From contig NZ_CP048000.1 of the NCBI RefSeq assembly GCF_009931695.1, positions 1,110,001 through 1,174,000 on the forward strand: DNA of 64,000 nucleotides, written 5' to 3'. The notes beneath the pieces are model-generated. The model did no database searches and was not told where the DNA came from. It saw only the letters and a program-made list of their open reading frames with translations. This document shows positions 46,683 to 56,463 of the stretch, piece by piece. Position numbers and translations under genes: made by a program. Numbering within the stretch: the first letter of the stretch is position 1; every line of letters begins with the position of its first letter. The DNA comes from Anaerocolumna sedimenticola. GTDB lineage: Bacteria > Bacillota > Clostridia > Lachnospirales > Lachnospiraceae.

Positions 46683-49148
46683 TTAATATGCATTTTCTAT
46701 AACAGAATAAAAAATATATAGATAATCATCTTTTTTGTCTGGTTGCTTATGAATGAACGGAAAATTAATAAATTTAGAATCCATCCCAAACTCTGCCGCT
46801 GCCTGAAAACCTAAGATACAGTTTTTTATGTAAAAGGTATCCTCATACTTTAGCTGGATATTTTCCTGTATAAGATCCATTGCTCTAAAACTTTTATTTT
46901 TCTGACTTTCCATTAATAAAAATAATTTGATATATTCTTGATAGCTAAGAGTCATTAAAGATTGATTTTCCTTAAATTTTTTTGCCTTTGAACGGATTAA
47001 TGATTTATTTAAAGTAAATATTTCATTTAGTGCAATTTGTAACTCACTTCCTTTCTTTAAAAGAGGTATAGATTTACCTAAAAGTAAAATGTTTATATCA
47101 ACTATGGATTCTGCAAAAGCCCATACCGTTAAAATAATCATTTTTGTTATTTCCATTAATGCCGGAAGACCTGTAAAACCGACAAAACCAATTGCTAAAA
47201 CCCGCGCTTCTTCGTTGCTTTTCTTATCGCTTAATAAGGTTATCATATTCATTATGGTACGTGTTAATAAAATACGCATAAGAACTGCTCTTAAGTTTTC
47301 ATAATCGGAACTCTTTCCCATAATGATGTATTCCAATTCATAGTTAAGTGCTTTTATCTCATTCGCCTGATCAGACTCACAGAAGCTGCTAAAATGGTCT
47401 AATAAATACTCCTGTAATAAAAGAAAATTACCAACACTGTCCACCCCATTTAAAGCTGCTTCCTTAAAATCAGCACCTTTAATGAAATCTCCCATAATAT
47501 TAGAAAACAACCCCACCCCACCCGATAAATTCATCTTAGAAATGGAAGACGTAATATCCGTGGGTTCCTCACTCTGCTTAATCTTTAGCAGCGTGGATGG
47601 CAATTCATTGCTGCTTAATTCTTTGTCCGAAATTTTGTCCGTATCATCAATCATAAGGCTCATTATTCCGTCCTCCAGCAAAGACTGAACGCCAGAAAAA
47701 AATGAATCACTTTCTATGGGTTTTACTAAAGTACTATAATCAAATTGAAGCTTATCATAACTATAATTTCTAATAATACTCTTGATATTGGTAAGTGCCG
47801 AACTATAATCAATCCAGGATTCTTTACTGGTTGTTATTTTTTCTTCAGTATATGGCTTAATCTGTTTTAATATGGTTTCATCAATATTAAGTGTCCCTTT
47901 CATACCCCTAAAATCGTATTGGTCAAAGGAACCATTGCTATCTTCCGATCCTTTATATCTTTCCATAATGGTTAAATCATCTAATAAACTCTGATAAAAT
48001 TCCTCATTTATCAGTTCCTTGTTCTCTGTAAGGTATTTTTCGTAATCCTGTATTTTTAAACCGGCATCCCTCTGCAAGGGTATTAATTCATCGATTACAC
48101 CTTTCGCACTATTAATAACCGGCAGAATCCCATTCACTAGTTGGTTCAATTCATTTATTGCATCATTTAAAGACTGAATTAACTCTTTCTCTATTTTCTT
48201 ATACTGATCCAATTTCTTTTTAGCTTTTGATATGGATTTTTTAAGCGCTGAAAGCTCTTTAGGATTTTTAATTTTACTTTGATCAATGGATTTTAAGCGC
48301 TGGTAGTTTTCTTCTGCTGAGTCCTTTTTATCTCTATTTTTATATAGTGATTCCAGATCACTTTCAGCTGAATCAATGATTTGAATAGGGTCTGTTAAAT
48401 ATCCTTTTAATGAATGAAATACTAAATCATTTTGAGTTCCTATATTTTCTTTTGTGGCAGGTAATATAAAAATCTCTTTTACAAAGTTATCCTGGATTTC
48501 TATTTTACCGTCTTTATTTATTTTCACTCCTTTCTCGCTTATATTAATCCCATCAATTAATTTCATTAAACTTAAAACTCTTTCATCTATTTTGAATAGA
48601 CTTTCTTCTGTTTTCTGCTTTTCTTCCAGAACCTCCTGAGCTTTTACCGATTCTTTCGTACCGGTAATCTTAGGTAAAAAATTTTCTAATCCTTCCCCTA
48701 ATTCGTTATACTTCATATAGGAAGCTGCCTGATTAATAAATAATTCCCCGTCAAAATCCATCAGAGTATTAACCCTATTAATATTAATCGAAGTTGTATC
48801 AATACCATATAGGTTGAAGTATTCATTAGGTGATCCTCTTAAATCTTCCAAACCTTTTCCCGGGTGAAAGGTATAATCCATATATTCCGTTAGCTTTTCG
48901 GATATACTATCCATATTCAGGCTGTCCGTGCCGAAACTTCCATCCAGCCCGAATATATGATATTCTTTAAACAGTGGCAGATAATATTCTCCTAGTACAG
49001 AATCCATCGCTGCTCTAAGAGCCCGCTCAGATTGTACCTTAGCACCGTTTACCCTTGCTGATTCAACCGTACTCATAATAACCGCCAGAATCAGTAGTAG
49101 TATAAGGCTTAAGAACACTGTAATGGATCCCTCTTTCTCTTTCCTCAT
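46683..49148 (-). CDS. DUF5702 (TadG-like) membrane protein
   Basis: This 821-aa protein starts with MRKEKEGSITVFLSLILLLI, a TadE/G-like hydrophobic N-terminus (about 8-30), and continues with the conserved ALRAAMDSVLGEYYLPLFKEYHIFGL region. The middle is helical and coiled (about 190-420). The C-terminal 250 residues contain hydrophobic helices near WAFAESIVDINILLLGK. In Tad loci, TadG-like proteins are minor pilus or envelope components. The ATG at 49148 has GGAGGG upstream; the frame runs back to 49226 without a comparable site. It follows the Flp pilin gene. Confidence 0.78.
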   Translation of the reverse strand: MRKEKEGSITVFLSLILLLILAVIMSTVESARVNGAKVQSERALRAAMDSVLGEYYLPLFKEYHIFGLDGSFGTDSLNMDSISEKLTEYMDYTFHPGKGLEDLRGSPNEYFNLYGIDTTSININRVNTLMDFDGELFINQAASYMKYNELGEGLENFLPKITGTKESVKAQEVLEEKQKTEESLFKIDERVLSLMKLIDGINISEKGVKINKDGKIEIQDNFVKEIFILPATKENIGTQNDLVFHSLKGYLTDPIQIIDSAESDLESLYKNRDKKDSAEENYQRLKSIDQSKIKNPKELSALKKSISKAKKKLDQYKKIEKELIQSLNDAINELNQLVNGILPVINSAKGVIDELIPLQRDAGLKIQDYEKYLTENKELINEEFYQSLLDDLTIMERYKGSEDSNGSFDQYDFRGMKGTLNIDETILKQIKPYTEEKITTSKESWIDYSSALTNIKSIIRNYSYDKLQFDYSTLVKPIESDSFFSGVQSLLEDGIMSLMIDDTDKISDKELSSNELPSTLLKIKQSEEPTDITSSISKMNLSGGVGLFSNIMGDFIKGADFKEAALNGVDSVGNFLLLQEYLLDHFSSFCESDQANEIKALNYELEYIIMGKSSDYENLRAVLMRILLTRTIMNMITLLSDKKSNEEARVLAIGFVGFTGLPALMEITKMIILTVWAFAESIVDINILLLGKSIPLLKKGSELQIALNEIFTLNKSLIRSKAKKFKENQSLMTLSYQEYIKLFLLMESQKNKSFRAMDLIQENIQLKYEDTFYIKNCILGFQAAAEFGMDSKFINFPFIHKQPDKKDDYLYIFYSVIENAY

Positions 49149-49235
49149 ATCCGCCCTCCATCTGCCTGTTTTCAACGGCGTGTAATTAAGATATCTATAG
49201 ATATACTGTAAATCAAAGTAATTCATATTATTCAG

Positions 49236-49415
49236 TTACGATTCAGGATTAATATTATTCATATCAGCTGTAATTGAATTTATGATTTTTTCTGTTAAAT
49301 CCACAATCTTATCTCTAAATATAACGACCAGACCGATTAATAATACTAATATTAATATAATTTCCACAATTGCTATTCCATCTTCCTCATTAATAAATTC
49401 TTTAATTTTATTCAT
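49236..49415 (-). CDS. Flp/type IVb pilin (59 aa)
   Basis: This short gene has AGGAGG seven bases before its ATG. The protein begins MNKIKEFINEEDGIAIVEII, then a hydrophobic helix LILVLLIGLVVIF and a short polar tail ending NINPES. The Gly-Ile-Ala-x-x-Glu pattern marks the prepilin cleavage site and pilin helix of Flp1-like pilins (cleavage after the Gly, with Glu at +5). It is very probably the major pilin of the locus. It lies between tadC and DUF5702, and a small hairpin is present near 49528-49550. Confidence 0.85.
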   Translation of the reverse strand: MNKIKEFINEEDGIAIVEIILILVLLIGLVVIFRDKIVDLTEKIINSITADMNNINPES

Positions 49416-49595
49416 GGGTAAACCTCCTATTTATTCTTTTTATTTTTTAACCTTGCTTATACTTAATAATGTAAAGCAACCTTATTATTTTTCCATTTAA
49501 ACGCACAGAAGTATAAGTTATTAGTCAAAGCAGATATTCTTTGGTCTGCATTTACGCTTTATAAGCTGCAGACTTACTTGCAGGTTAATTAACAA

Positions 49596-51062
49596 TTATA
49601 GCTGTAAAGATATAAATGCCGGAATTAAAATAATAACTAATACAATAATAAGCATTAACATCATGGGAACCAGCAGCTTGGTTCCGGCTTCTTCTCCCAT
49701 TCTTTTGGCCAATTCCTTTCTTTCTTCGAATGCTTCAGCTGCTTCCAGTTCCAATTGCCTTAGTAACTCTGATGACCCTTTTTTTACATTTTGTGCAAGG
49801 AGCGAACTGAATCTGAGATAAGGAATTAATTTTACCCTTCTACCGAATCTTTCATATGCGGTAATTTCAGAAGTTCCCAGCGTTAACTCTCCATAGGTGA
49901 TATTCATCTCCTCATAAGCATACCTTGTTTTTGCACCTTTTTCCTTATAATCCCTGGTTATTTTACTCCATGCATTGGATAAAGACATACCCGCACCAAC
50001 CAAAAGGGTAAATTTATTAATTATTTCCGGATAATCCAGCAGCATTTCCCTGTTTCTTTTTTCCACTTTATCGTACAGATCCCGATCCATTAATTTGAAC
50101 ATGATATATGCCAAAACGATTCCGAAGGGCAAAAGCAGCCAGCCTGTTTTATCTTCTCTTTCTGCCCAGGAAATATGAAGTTTATTTATAGAATCCGGAA
50201 GGGTAAGCCTGTCTTTCGTTTTAGATTGTTCGTTTGCTTCATTAAGTGCATCAGTAAGTTTTTTCCTTGTTAATTCTTCCCTGGTATACTGTTTCGGTAA
50301 AACCTTAAAATATCTGGTATACTCTTCTGAATAGTTTTCATAGGATATATGAGCCGTGACCCATATTAATAATTCTTCGTCTAACACTTCGTTATGTAAT
50401 GTACCCTTTGCATCAATAATATTATTATCACCGGTAGTCCACGTAACAGCTAATCCGGTATCCGGTATCCTGGAAATAAAATTGAGATCTGATATTATTT
50501 TTTCAGATGATTCATTTTTATTTAATATACGGTTATCAATGTATTTTTTCGCATATTCAAATTTCTGATTTAATTCCTTTTTGGTATAATGCTTTTCTTC
50601 CAGGTCAAGTTCCATATCCTCTTCCAGGATTGTCGAATCCTTATCTGAAACATTTACTTTTAACTCAACCGATTTACTTCCATTCTCATATCCCGGCCTT
50701 TGAAGATATTTTCCGTCCAATAATTGTTTATTTGTTATGGCTTGAAAATTACTTAGAAGTGCAAAAAAGTTAGCTAAAAAAATGATAAGAACTGTAATAA
50801 CCACTTTATTGCACAAATACATTTTTTTTATATAATCCAGTTGATTCCCCACGTATAAGGCTCTAAGCGGCTCCTCCAGATGATGGGAATCTTTATTTTT
50901 ATCTATCCGTAACTTATCCATCAGAAATAAACCAAGAGGATAGAAAGCTACCAGTTTATGCTCATTTTTATTTAGTTTTTGTATGTCATCTTTGTTATAA
51001 TTTTTAGAAATAATCCAGACTATAACAAAGAAGATTAAAATTAAAATATTTAATAAAATCAT
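49596..51062 (-). CDS. TadC-like type II/IV secretion F protein with extracytoplasmic insertion
   Basis: This 488-aa protein has the C-terminal T2SF domain: EKRNREMLLDYPEIINKFTL, the GAGMSLSNAW turn, and two terminal membrane helices. Residues 1-95 hold the first helices. Between about 105 and 300 is an insertion not found in typical TadC. Part of it (SRIPDTGLAVTWTTGDNNII ... YFKVLP) resembles an atrophied bacterial Ig-like domain. It would lie outside the cytoplasm, between two helices. TadC with TadB forms the inner-membrane platform of the pilus. Confidence 0.82.
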   Translation of the reverse strand: MILLNILILIFFVIVWIISKNYNKDDIQKLNKNEHKLVAFYPLGLFLMDKLRIDKNKDSHHLEEPLRALYVGNQLDYIKKMYLCNKVVITVLIIFLANFFALLSNFQAITNKQLLDGKYLQRPGYENGSKSVELKVNVSDKDSTILEEDMELDLEEKHYTKKELNQKFEYAKKYIDNRILNKNESSEKIISDLNFISRIPDTGLAVTWTTGDNNIIDAKGTLHNEVLDEELLIWVTAHISYENYSEEYTRYFKVLPKQYTREELTRKKLTDALNEANEQSKTKDRLTLPDSINKLHISWAEREDKTGWLLLPFGIVLAYIMFKLMDRDLYDKVEKRNREMLLDYPEIINKFTLLVGAGMSLSNAWSKITRDYKEKGAKTRYAYEEMNITYGELTLGTSEITAYERFGRRVKLIPYLRFSSLLAQNVKKGSSELLRQLELEAAEAFEERKELAKRMGEEAGTKLLVPMMLMLIIVLVIILIPAFISLQL

Positions 51063-51118
51063 TCCCGGCTAAAACCTCTCTCTTTTGATGTACTATAGTT
51101 AAATCATAGTAATTTTTC

Positions 51119-51859
51119 TTATACTTCAATACTTATGATTTTCTGTGTTAATTGATAGACTCCATAATATAAAATCAGTACGGCTGACATAAACAGAAAC
51201 CCAAATGGATTATGATAAAGCGGATTCAAAAATCCTGAGGAAAAAAACCTTAAATATAAAATTATACCGATTGGTATTAAGCTCATTATATCTGCTTCAA
51301 GCTTTTTACCTGAAATTAGTGTAACAATTTCTCTTCTGACTTCGATTTTATCACTGATCGTATTGCCTGTACTTCGGATGATTTTAATAATGTCCCCACC
51401 GGTCCTTTTGGCTGTTATAAACACCTCTGCAAAATTTTTAATATCATCTAATCCGCTTCTCTCTGCAAAGTCGCTTAATGCATCTTCTACAGGTCTATTC
51501 ATATCCAGTTTATTCACAATTCCCTCGAATTCCTTTACTATCAAAGCATCGGGAGAGTATAAAAGCTTCAGATCCGTCACTGCCTGGCTGAATGCATTTT
51601 CTACGGAGTAACCTGCATTCAGTGCTGCCGACAAGCTGGCAAGCCCATCTCTGAATTCTAAGTTTAACTGCCACTTTCTTTTTTCTACTAATTGCTTTTT
51701 TTTACTATGCACATGAATAAACGCGTAAGGCATTAGTAATAAGATTCCAAGCAGATTTGAATAAAATAAAATTCCTAACCCAGTTCCTATCAGGATTCCC
51801 TGGATAAAATATCTTATCTGTTCTTTTTTTGTTGTTTGGTAATTGTTATAATCCATCAC
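51119..51859 (-). CDS. TadB-like type II/IV secretion F protein
   Basis: This 246-aa inner-membrane protein has the T2SF core EFRDGLASLSAALNAGYSVE and TAKRTGGDIIKIIRSTGNTI, with flanking hydrophobic helices at both ends. It would form the platform with the TadC-like protein for the CpaF ATPase. Its ATG overlaps the CpaF stop by four bases. About 55 bases separate it from tadC. Confidence 0.88.
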   Translation of the reverse strand: MMDYNNYQTTKKEQIRYFIQGILIGTGLGILFYSNLLGILLLMPYAFIHVHSKKKQLVEKRKWQLNLEFRDGLASLSAALNAGYSVENAFSQAVTDLKLLYSPDALIVKEFEGIVNKLDMNRPVEDALSDFAERSGLDDIKNFAEVFITAKRTGGDIIKIIRSTGNTISDKIEVRREIVTLISGKKLEADIMSLIPIGIILYLRFFSSGFLNPLYHNPFGFLFMSAVLILYYGVYQLTQKIISIEV

Positions 51860-53070
51860 AGAATCCCCGCTTTACTTAATTTTGCTAAATTAATTAATTC
51901 GTTATTGGTCTTTTGTAGCTCTCCCAGAACTTTACCATTATCATCTTCTCCCGATTCCTTAAAAACATAAAGTTTATTTACTTCAATTTCACCGTCTACA
52001 CAATCTAAAACTTCCGATACTTCAAGTACTTTTCTGCTCTTATCTCTTAATCTTCCCAGATGAACAATAACATCAATAGCGGAAGCAATTTGTTTTCTTA
52101 CCGCCATTAAAGGTATATCTGCCCCCATTAAAACTAATGTCTCCAAGCGGTTTAACATATCTACCGTAGAATTTGCGTGGCCTGTTGACAAAGATCCGTC
52201 ATGACCGCTGTTCATAGCCTGAAGCATGTCAATCGCAGCTGCATCTCTTACTTCGCCCACCACGATTCGATCCGGGCGCATTCGAAGGCTTGATTTTATA
52301 AGATCCCTAATGGTTACAGCATTTTTACCCTCCACATTTGCATTACGGGCTTCTAATTTAACCAGATTGGGAATCGACTTGATTTGAAGTTCTGCTGAAT
52401 CTTCTATGGTGATTACTCTTTCATCTTTGGGAATAAAGTTAGAAAGAACATTAAGAAATGTTGTTTTACCGGAACCGGTACCGCCGCTTATGAATATGTT
52501 GTAACCTGCTATTACTAATTTTTCTAAAAATTTTGCAACTTCATCTGTAACAGCACCAATTTCGATTAATCTTTTAATGGTAATGGGATTATCAGGGAAT
52601 TTTCTAATGGTAACTATGGGGCCTTCCAAAGCTACCGGTGGGAGAACAATATTAACTCTGGAACCATCTGATAATCTTGCATCTACTATAGGGCTTGCCT
52701 CATTAATAATCCTGTTTGATTTAGATACAATCTGCTGAACCACATCTTCCAGCTTTTTTACTGATTCAAATTGTTTATTCCAGGAACGGATTGCCCCATT
52801 TTGTTCTATAAATATATTATTGGCACCATTAATCATGATTTCCGTTATGGAACTGTCTTCAATCAGCTCCTGTAATATATCCAATCTACGGATAGAATTA
52901 AATATATCTTTCCTAAGCTGCCTTTTATCCTGCAAACTTATGTAATTATTTTTACTTTCCTTTAGTAAAATATCGTCTATTATCTCCAGAATTTCATCAT
53001 CTTGTAATTCTTTCGATAAATCTATCTGTTTAATTACCAAGTCCTGGAGTTCTTGCTTTTTTATATCCAT
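51856..53070 (-). CDS. CpaF/TadA secretion ATPase
   Basis: The 404-aa cytoplasmic GspE-superfamily ATPase has Walker A GGTGSGKTTF, the Asp box (ERVITIEDSAEL), Walker B (RPDRIVVGEVRD) and the His box (GHDGSLSTGHANS). The N-terminal helical domain (1-120) is typical of CpaF. It powers Flp pilus assembly. GGAGG precedes the start. It leads a gene string with tadB, tadC and flp. Confidence 0.95.
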   Translation of the reverse strand: MDIKKQELQDLVIKQIDLSKELQDDEILEIIDDILLKESKNNYISLQDKRQLRKDIFNSIRRLDILQELIEDSSITEIMINGANNIFIEQNGAIRSWNKQFESVKKLEDVVQQIVSKSNRIINEASPIVDARLSDGSRVNIVLPPVALEGPIVTIRKFPDNPITIKRLIEIGAVTDEVAKFLEKLVIAGYNIFISGGTGSGKTTFLNVLSNFIPKDERVITIEDSAELQIKSIPNLVKLEARNANVEGKNAVTIRDLIKSSLRMRPDRIVVGEVRDAAAIDMLQAMNSGHDGSLSTGHANSTVDMLNRLETLVLMGADIPLMAVRKQIASAIDVIVHLGRLRDKSRKVLEVSEVLDCVDGEIEVNKLYVFKESGEDDNGKVLGELQKTNNELINLAKLSKAGIL

Positions 53071-53154
53071 CTTACCTCCTATCCGGTTAGTTTCGTTATT
53101 TTATATAAGTATTATTAAATATTGGATCTTATGGTAAACCATTATCTATTTTTG

Positions 53155-54153
53155 TTATTTCGTATACTCAGAAATAAAATTAAAATTACCGGTTTCAATA
53201 TCAAAGTGTTGATACATCCTATTTTCCAGTACCCCTCTTACTTCTTCCGTAACAGGAACCTTTTTTATCTTTTCTAATACGTCGGTATAACCGGACCAGC
53301 TCAGTTGGTTCTTAAATACATTGTATCTTACCTCATCCCAGCCGTTTTCTTCTAAAAATACCAATACCTGGCTGCTATTACGAAATAGTTCTAACACCGT
53401 ATGAAAATAACAGCCGACATCAAACAAAATAACATCATAATCCGCATTCAATTGTAATTCACCTAACCATAGAACAATATCTTCTGGCGTTAACTCAAAC
53501 AAATCCGGTCCAAAAGATACACCCTCTATATAATCAAGGTTTTTTCTTTTCGTAATAATTCCTCTTATTTTGTTACTTAAATTGGATGGATTTTGTTTTA
53601 GAAAATAAATTAACTCAGACAAGCCTTTATCCGGTTTATAACCCAGAAGTTCTGATAATGCCGGATAGGTATCCAGATTGATGTATAATGTTTTTTTAAC
53701 TGACGCATATTGCTCCGCCAGGGAAAACGCAAAAGCCTGCCGCATAACGTCTGCTTGCATGGAAAAAATACTGATTATTTTAGTTTTGCCGCCATATGAA
53801 TTCTTAATATTACTTTGATGTAATTGTTCCGGAAAGTATGAAAAAAGTTCTTTCATAATAATTTCCGCTGACTGATATTTATAAATTACCGGATAATTAT
53901 GATGATTAGATACTGTATTTTCTTCTGATAAGATGCAGATATTTTTTATATTATCCATATTTATTTCATCGAGTGGTAAGCTTTCATTGATTACTAGTAT
54001 AGGAATGGAGTTTTCCCCCATATATTCCTTTAGACTTTGCAAATTTGTGAAAACACGTATCTGCGTTAATTTTTTCTGATTACGTTTTAAATAATCCATC
54101 AAATGATTAGCATAATCACTTTCCGAATCATAAATAGCCAACGTACAGCTCAA
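53155..54153 (-). CDS. TadZ/CpaE-like protein
   Basis: In this 332-aa protein the N-terminal 110 residues resemble a degenerate receiver domain (LAIYDSESDYANHLMDYL). The remainder is a ParA/MinD-like fold with a degenerate P loop (GGKTKIISIFSMQAD). LYINLDTYPALSELLGYK and DVILFDVGCY correspond to the Walker A' and B regions. CpaE/TadZ proteins place the pilus machine in the cell and often lack strong ATPase motifs. It starts 85 bases upstream of cpaF. Confidence 0.78.
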   Translation of the reverse strand: MSCTLAIYDSESDYANHLMDYLKRNQKKLTQIRVFTNLQSLKEYMGENSIPILVINESLPLDEINMDNIKNICILSEENTVSNHHNYPVIYKYQSAEIIMKELFSYFPEQLHQSNIKNSYGGKTKIISIFSMQADVMRQAFAFSLAEQYASVKKTLYINLDTYPALSELLGYKPDKGLSELIYFLKQNPSNLSNKIRGIITKRKNLDYIEGVSFGPDLFELTPEDIVLWLGELQLNADYDVILFDVGCYFHTVLELFRNSSQVLVFLEENGWDEVRYNVFKNQLSWSGYTDVLEKIKKVPVTEEVRGVLENRMYQHFDIETGNFNFISEYTK

Positions 54154-54302
54154 TTTACATTCCCCCTTATTTTATCTAAATAACTTAATACTAACTCCCA
54201 AGCTTTTTCTAGTATAATTCCTGAGGAATAGACTCTTTTCCTTTTTTCCCCAAACCTCGTATCCTGGGCTTTTGCCTCGAATTTATTGTGAGACTATTCA
54301 AA

Positions 54303-55016
54303 CTAATAAATCTGAAAGATATGAATTAGTACGGCTATTAAAATTGCCGGTGAAAAATGAATGACTCCCTGCTTACTGCCTTTTCTTCTCTCACAATATT
54401 TTCTAATAGCCGGTAAAGTCTTTTTCTTTTCTTCCTCCCTAACTTCTTGATATATAATTATTCCAGGGTAATAACCGCTTTCTGTTCTCCTTTCCATACT
54501 TTTTGTTTGTTTTTGAGGATAACTTTGGAATCTAAAGACAAAATATTCTATTTCATATTTTACCTTATAAAAACTTTTCGGTAATTTATTAATTATTAAA
54601 TGAATGGATTTTGAAATTTGAAAAATGCTCTGAAAGAAATTCAATCCAGATACAACATACCTGTGCTTAATAAGATGTAACATAGATAAAAATGCAGCTA
54701 TAACAAACGCAGCTCCGATAGAATGATACACATTGGCCGCACCGCAAAAACAGCCCACTACAGAAAAAAGCTTTATATCTCCTGCTCCCAAGGCTTTCAT
54801 CAGAAAAAGCGGAAATAGGAGAAGTACTGGTAATAACATACCGAAAAAACATAAACTTAGGCTCGTCCATCCCTGTTCACTGTAGTTCATTATAAATCCT
54901 AGAATTAATCCGAACGTGATTATAAGATTACTGATTTTATAAGATTTTAAGTCCATTATAACAGCAACTAGAAGCAGACAGACAAGGCAAGTCATCTTAA
55001 AACTAATAGGCCTCAC
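54303..55016 (-). CDS. A24 prepilin peptidase with cytoplasmic extension
   Basis: This 237-aa protein has four to five membrane helices in the first 125 residues. Catalytic Asp residues appear in VIMDLKSYKISN and KALGAGDIKLFS. A basic tail of about 100 residues, rich in Lys/Arg (KEEKKKTLPAIRKYCERRKG), is extra relative to family members. The GTG at 55016 gives the longest form; the ATG at 54995 is also possible, and neither spacing to TGAGGTGAGG is ideal. It is the 5'-most Tad gene seen here. Confidence 0.82.
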   Translation of the reverse strand: MRPISFKMTCLVCLLLVAVIMDLKSYKISNLIITFGLILGFIMNYSEQGWTSLSLCFFGMLLPVLLLFPLFLMKALGAGDIKLFSVVGCFCGAANVYHSIGAAFVIAAFLSMLHLIKHRYVVSGLNFFQSIFQISKSIHLIINKLPKSFYKVKYEIEYFVFRFQSYPQKQTKSMERRTESGYYPGIIIYQEVREEEKKKTLPAIRKYCERRKGSKQGVIHFSPAILIAVLIHIFQIY

Positions 55017-55160
55017 CTCACAGACTTTTTAGATAATGTATATCTTACACTCATTTTATGAGTTTTTCAACCAAAATAATGTAAAATATGTAAATTCATT
55101 ACATGTTACAATTTTTTTATAATTTTTTATCTATATTTATATACAAATTAATTATAAAAC

Positions 55161-55198
55161 AACCCTTTTCGTTAAACTTTTGTCTAACAAAAGGGGTT
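55161..55198 (-). terminator. Terminator of bofA
   Basis: AACCCCTTTTGTTA pairs with TAACGAAAAGGGTT and is followed by TTGTTTTAT on the minus strand. Confidence 0.8.
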
Positions 55199-55235
55199 CC
55201 CTTCATTAAGCAAGGGTTTTTATAAATTTTTGATT

Positions 55236-55508
55236 TCATGTAAAATAATAAAAAGCAGTTATACCATAAACCAGCAGGAACCCGGGAATGCCTAATAATC
55301 CTATTACTAGGGCATTAAAAGCATTAGTGCCCGCCGTTAATGATAAATGCAAACTGAGTAATAAACTATTTAAAAGATAAATTCCTAGTAACCCTGAAAA
55401 AATTCGCAGGCCGAAATTTACCAATAAATCAAAGCGGTGTTTAATTAAACCAAATAAAATTAATGCAACGCATATTATAATTATTATAACAAAAATCTGG
55501 CTTTCCAT
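55236..55508 (-). CDS. bofA: BofA family sigma-K processing inhibitor
   Basis: This 90-aa hydrophobic protein has two or three helices. It matches BofA by NFGLRIFSGLLGIYLLN, the central GTNAFNALVIGLLGIPGF and length. In Bacillus, BofA holds SpoIVFB inactive until the forespore signal; the family is widespread in Clostridia. It is divergent from the yaaL-like gene, whereas in Bacillus the two are codirectional. It starts with a GGAGG-preceded ATG. Confidence 0.9.
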   Translation of the reverse strand: MESQIFVIIIIICVALILFGLIKHRFDLLVNFGLRIFSGLLGIYLLNSLLLSLHLSLTAGTNAFNALVIGLLGIPGFLLVYGITAFYYFT

Positions 55509-55634
55509 AATTTCCTCCTTTTATTAAATTAGGTAAATTTTTCTATATTTTAGTATATTCTAGATATAGCCTGACTATACTATAATTATAATAATTATTT
55601 ATAACCCTGTTAATCAGGTAGAAATGGAGCATGA

Positions 55635-55856
55635 ATGAAATTGTTTTCAAAAATAAAAAAGCAGCAAACGAATGCTTTGCTAGGTGAAATTGAAAAGACA
55701 AAGCTTGCTCTGGAATCCGCATATTCGAATTTTGAAAACGTAATTGATCCTGATTTAATTGATTGTTATATCTATGAAGTGAATGCGATTCAAAAAAGAT
55801 ATAAATTTCTCCTAAAGCAAGCGAAAGAGATGGATAATGATTATTCAACTATATAA
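55635..55856 (+). CDS. DUF2508 family protein (YaaL-like)
   Basis: This 73-aa helical protein has ETTKLALESAYSNFENVIDP and DCYIYEVNAIQKRYKFLLKQ-like segments typical of YaaL/DUF2508. Its function is unknown. It is linked to bofA in many Firmicutes, supporting the assignment. A palindromic terminator follows directly. Confidence 0.82.
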   Translation: MKLFSKIKKQQTNALLGEIEKTKLALESAYSNFENVIDPDLIDCYIYEVNAIQKRYKFLLKQAKEMDNDYSTI

Positions 55857-55870
55857 TTAGATCAATAGTA

Positions 55871-55920
55871 AAGGACATACATAAATCGTAAAGTAAAACT
55901 TAAGATTTATATATGTCCCT
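55871..55920. terminator. Bidirectional terminator between yaaL-like gene and fliS
   Basis: AAGGGACATATATAAATC pairs with GATTTATGTATGTCCTT (near-perfect), with a loop of about 16 bases. It serves convergent genes. Confidence 0.85.
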
Positions 55921-55938
55921 TATTATTTAATACAATTT

Positions 55939-56418
55939 TTACGCTCTGAATCCTCTGCTCTGCTCATTGGGATTTAAATAGGTTTCATTTAACACACCTT
56001 TGCCATAAGTCAGACCCGCATAAAGTTGCTGGGTATTCTGCATAACAGGCCCGGACTTATCTTCTTTAATAATTCCTTTAAACCCATCCATTAATATTTT
56101 AAGAATAGCTTCCGCATCTGTTAAATTATCGCTTTTCTTTTGATATATAGCAGTTATGATAGATTTATTAATGAAAATATACAGGCTCATTAACTGGTAG
56201 GAAAGTTCATACCGGTAATCAAGAGTTGCCATTAATTCATTAAGAAAACGCTGGGCATGTTTTAATTCACGTGTATAGGAATCAGATTCACCGGCTTCGA
56301 AATATTTTTTAGCAGAATCTATGTCTGATAATATAATCTCATACATAATTACCACTAACTCACTTTTGGATGCCTGAGAAATTCTGGCTGTATAAGCTTT
56401 TATCAAATCGTTTTCCAT
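55939..56418 (-). CDS. fliS: Flagellin export chaperone FliS
   Basis: This 159-aa helical protein starts with NDLIKAYTARISQASKSELV and has LMATLDYRYELSYQLMSLYI, matching FliS. It binds the flagellin C-terminus and prevents early polymerisation. It is about 30 residues longer than the classic chaperone, with a C-terminal extension ending EQSRGFRA. It lies 45 bases after the flagellin gene. The start has no strong Shine-Dalgarno, only GGAACAT. Confidence 0.9.
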   Translation of the reverse strand: MENDLIKAYTARISQASKSELVVIMYEIILSDIDSAKKYFEAGESDSYTRELKHAQRFLNELMATLDYRYELSYQLMSLYIFINKSIITAIYQKKSDNLTDAEAILKILMDGFKGIIKEDKSGPVMQNTQQLYAGLTYGKGVLNETYLNPNEQSRGFRA

Positions 56419-56463
56419 TTATGTTCCTATTGCCTTTCTCAAATCAATTCTTACCATAGGCTA

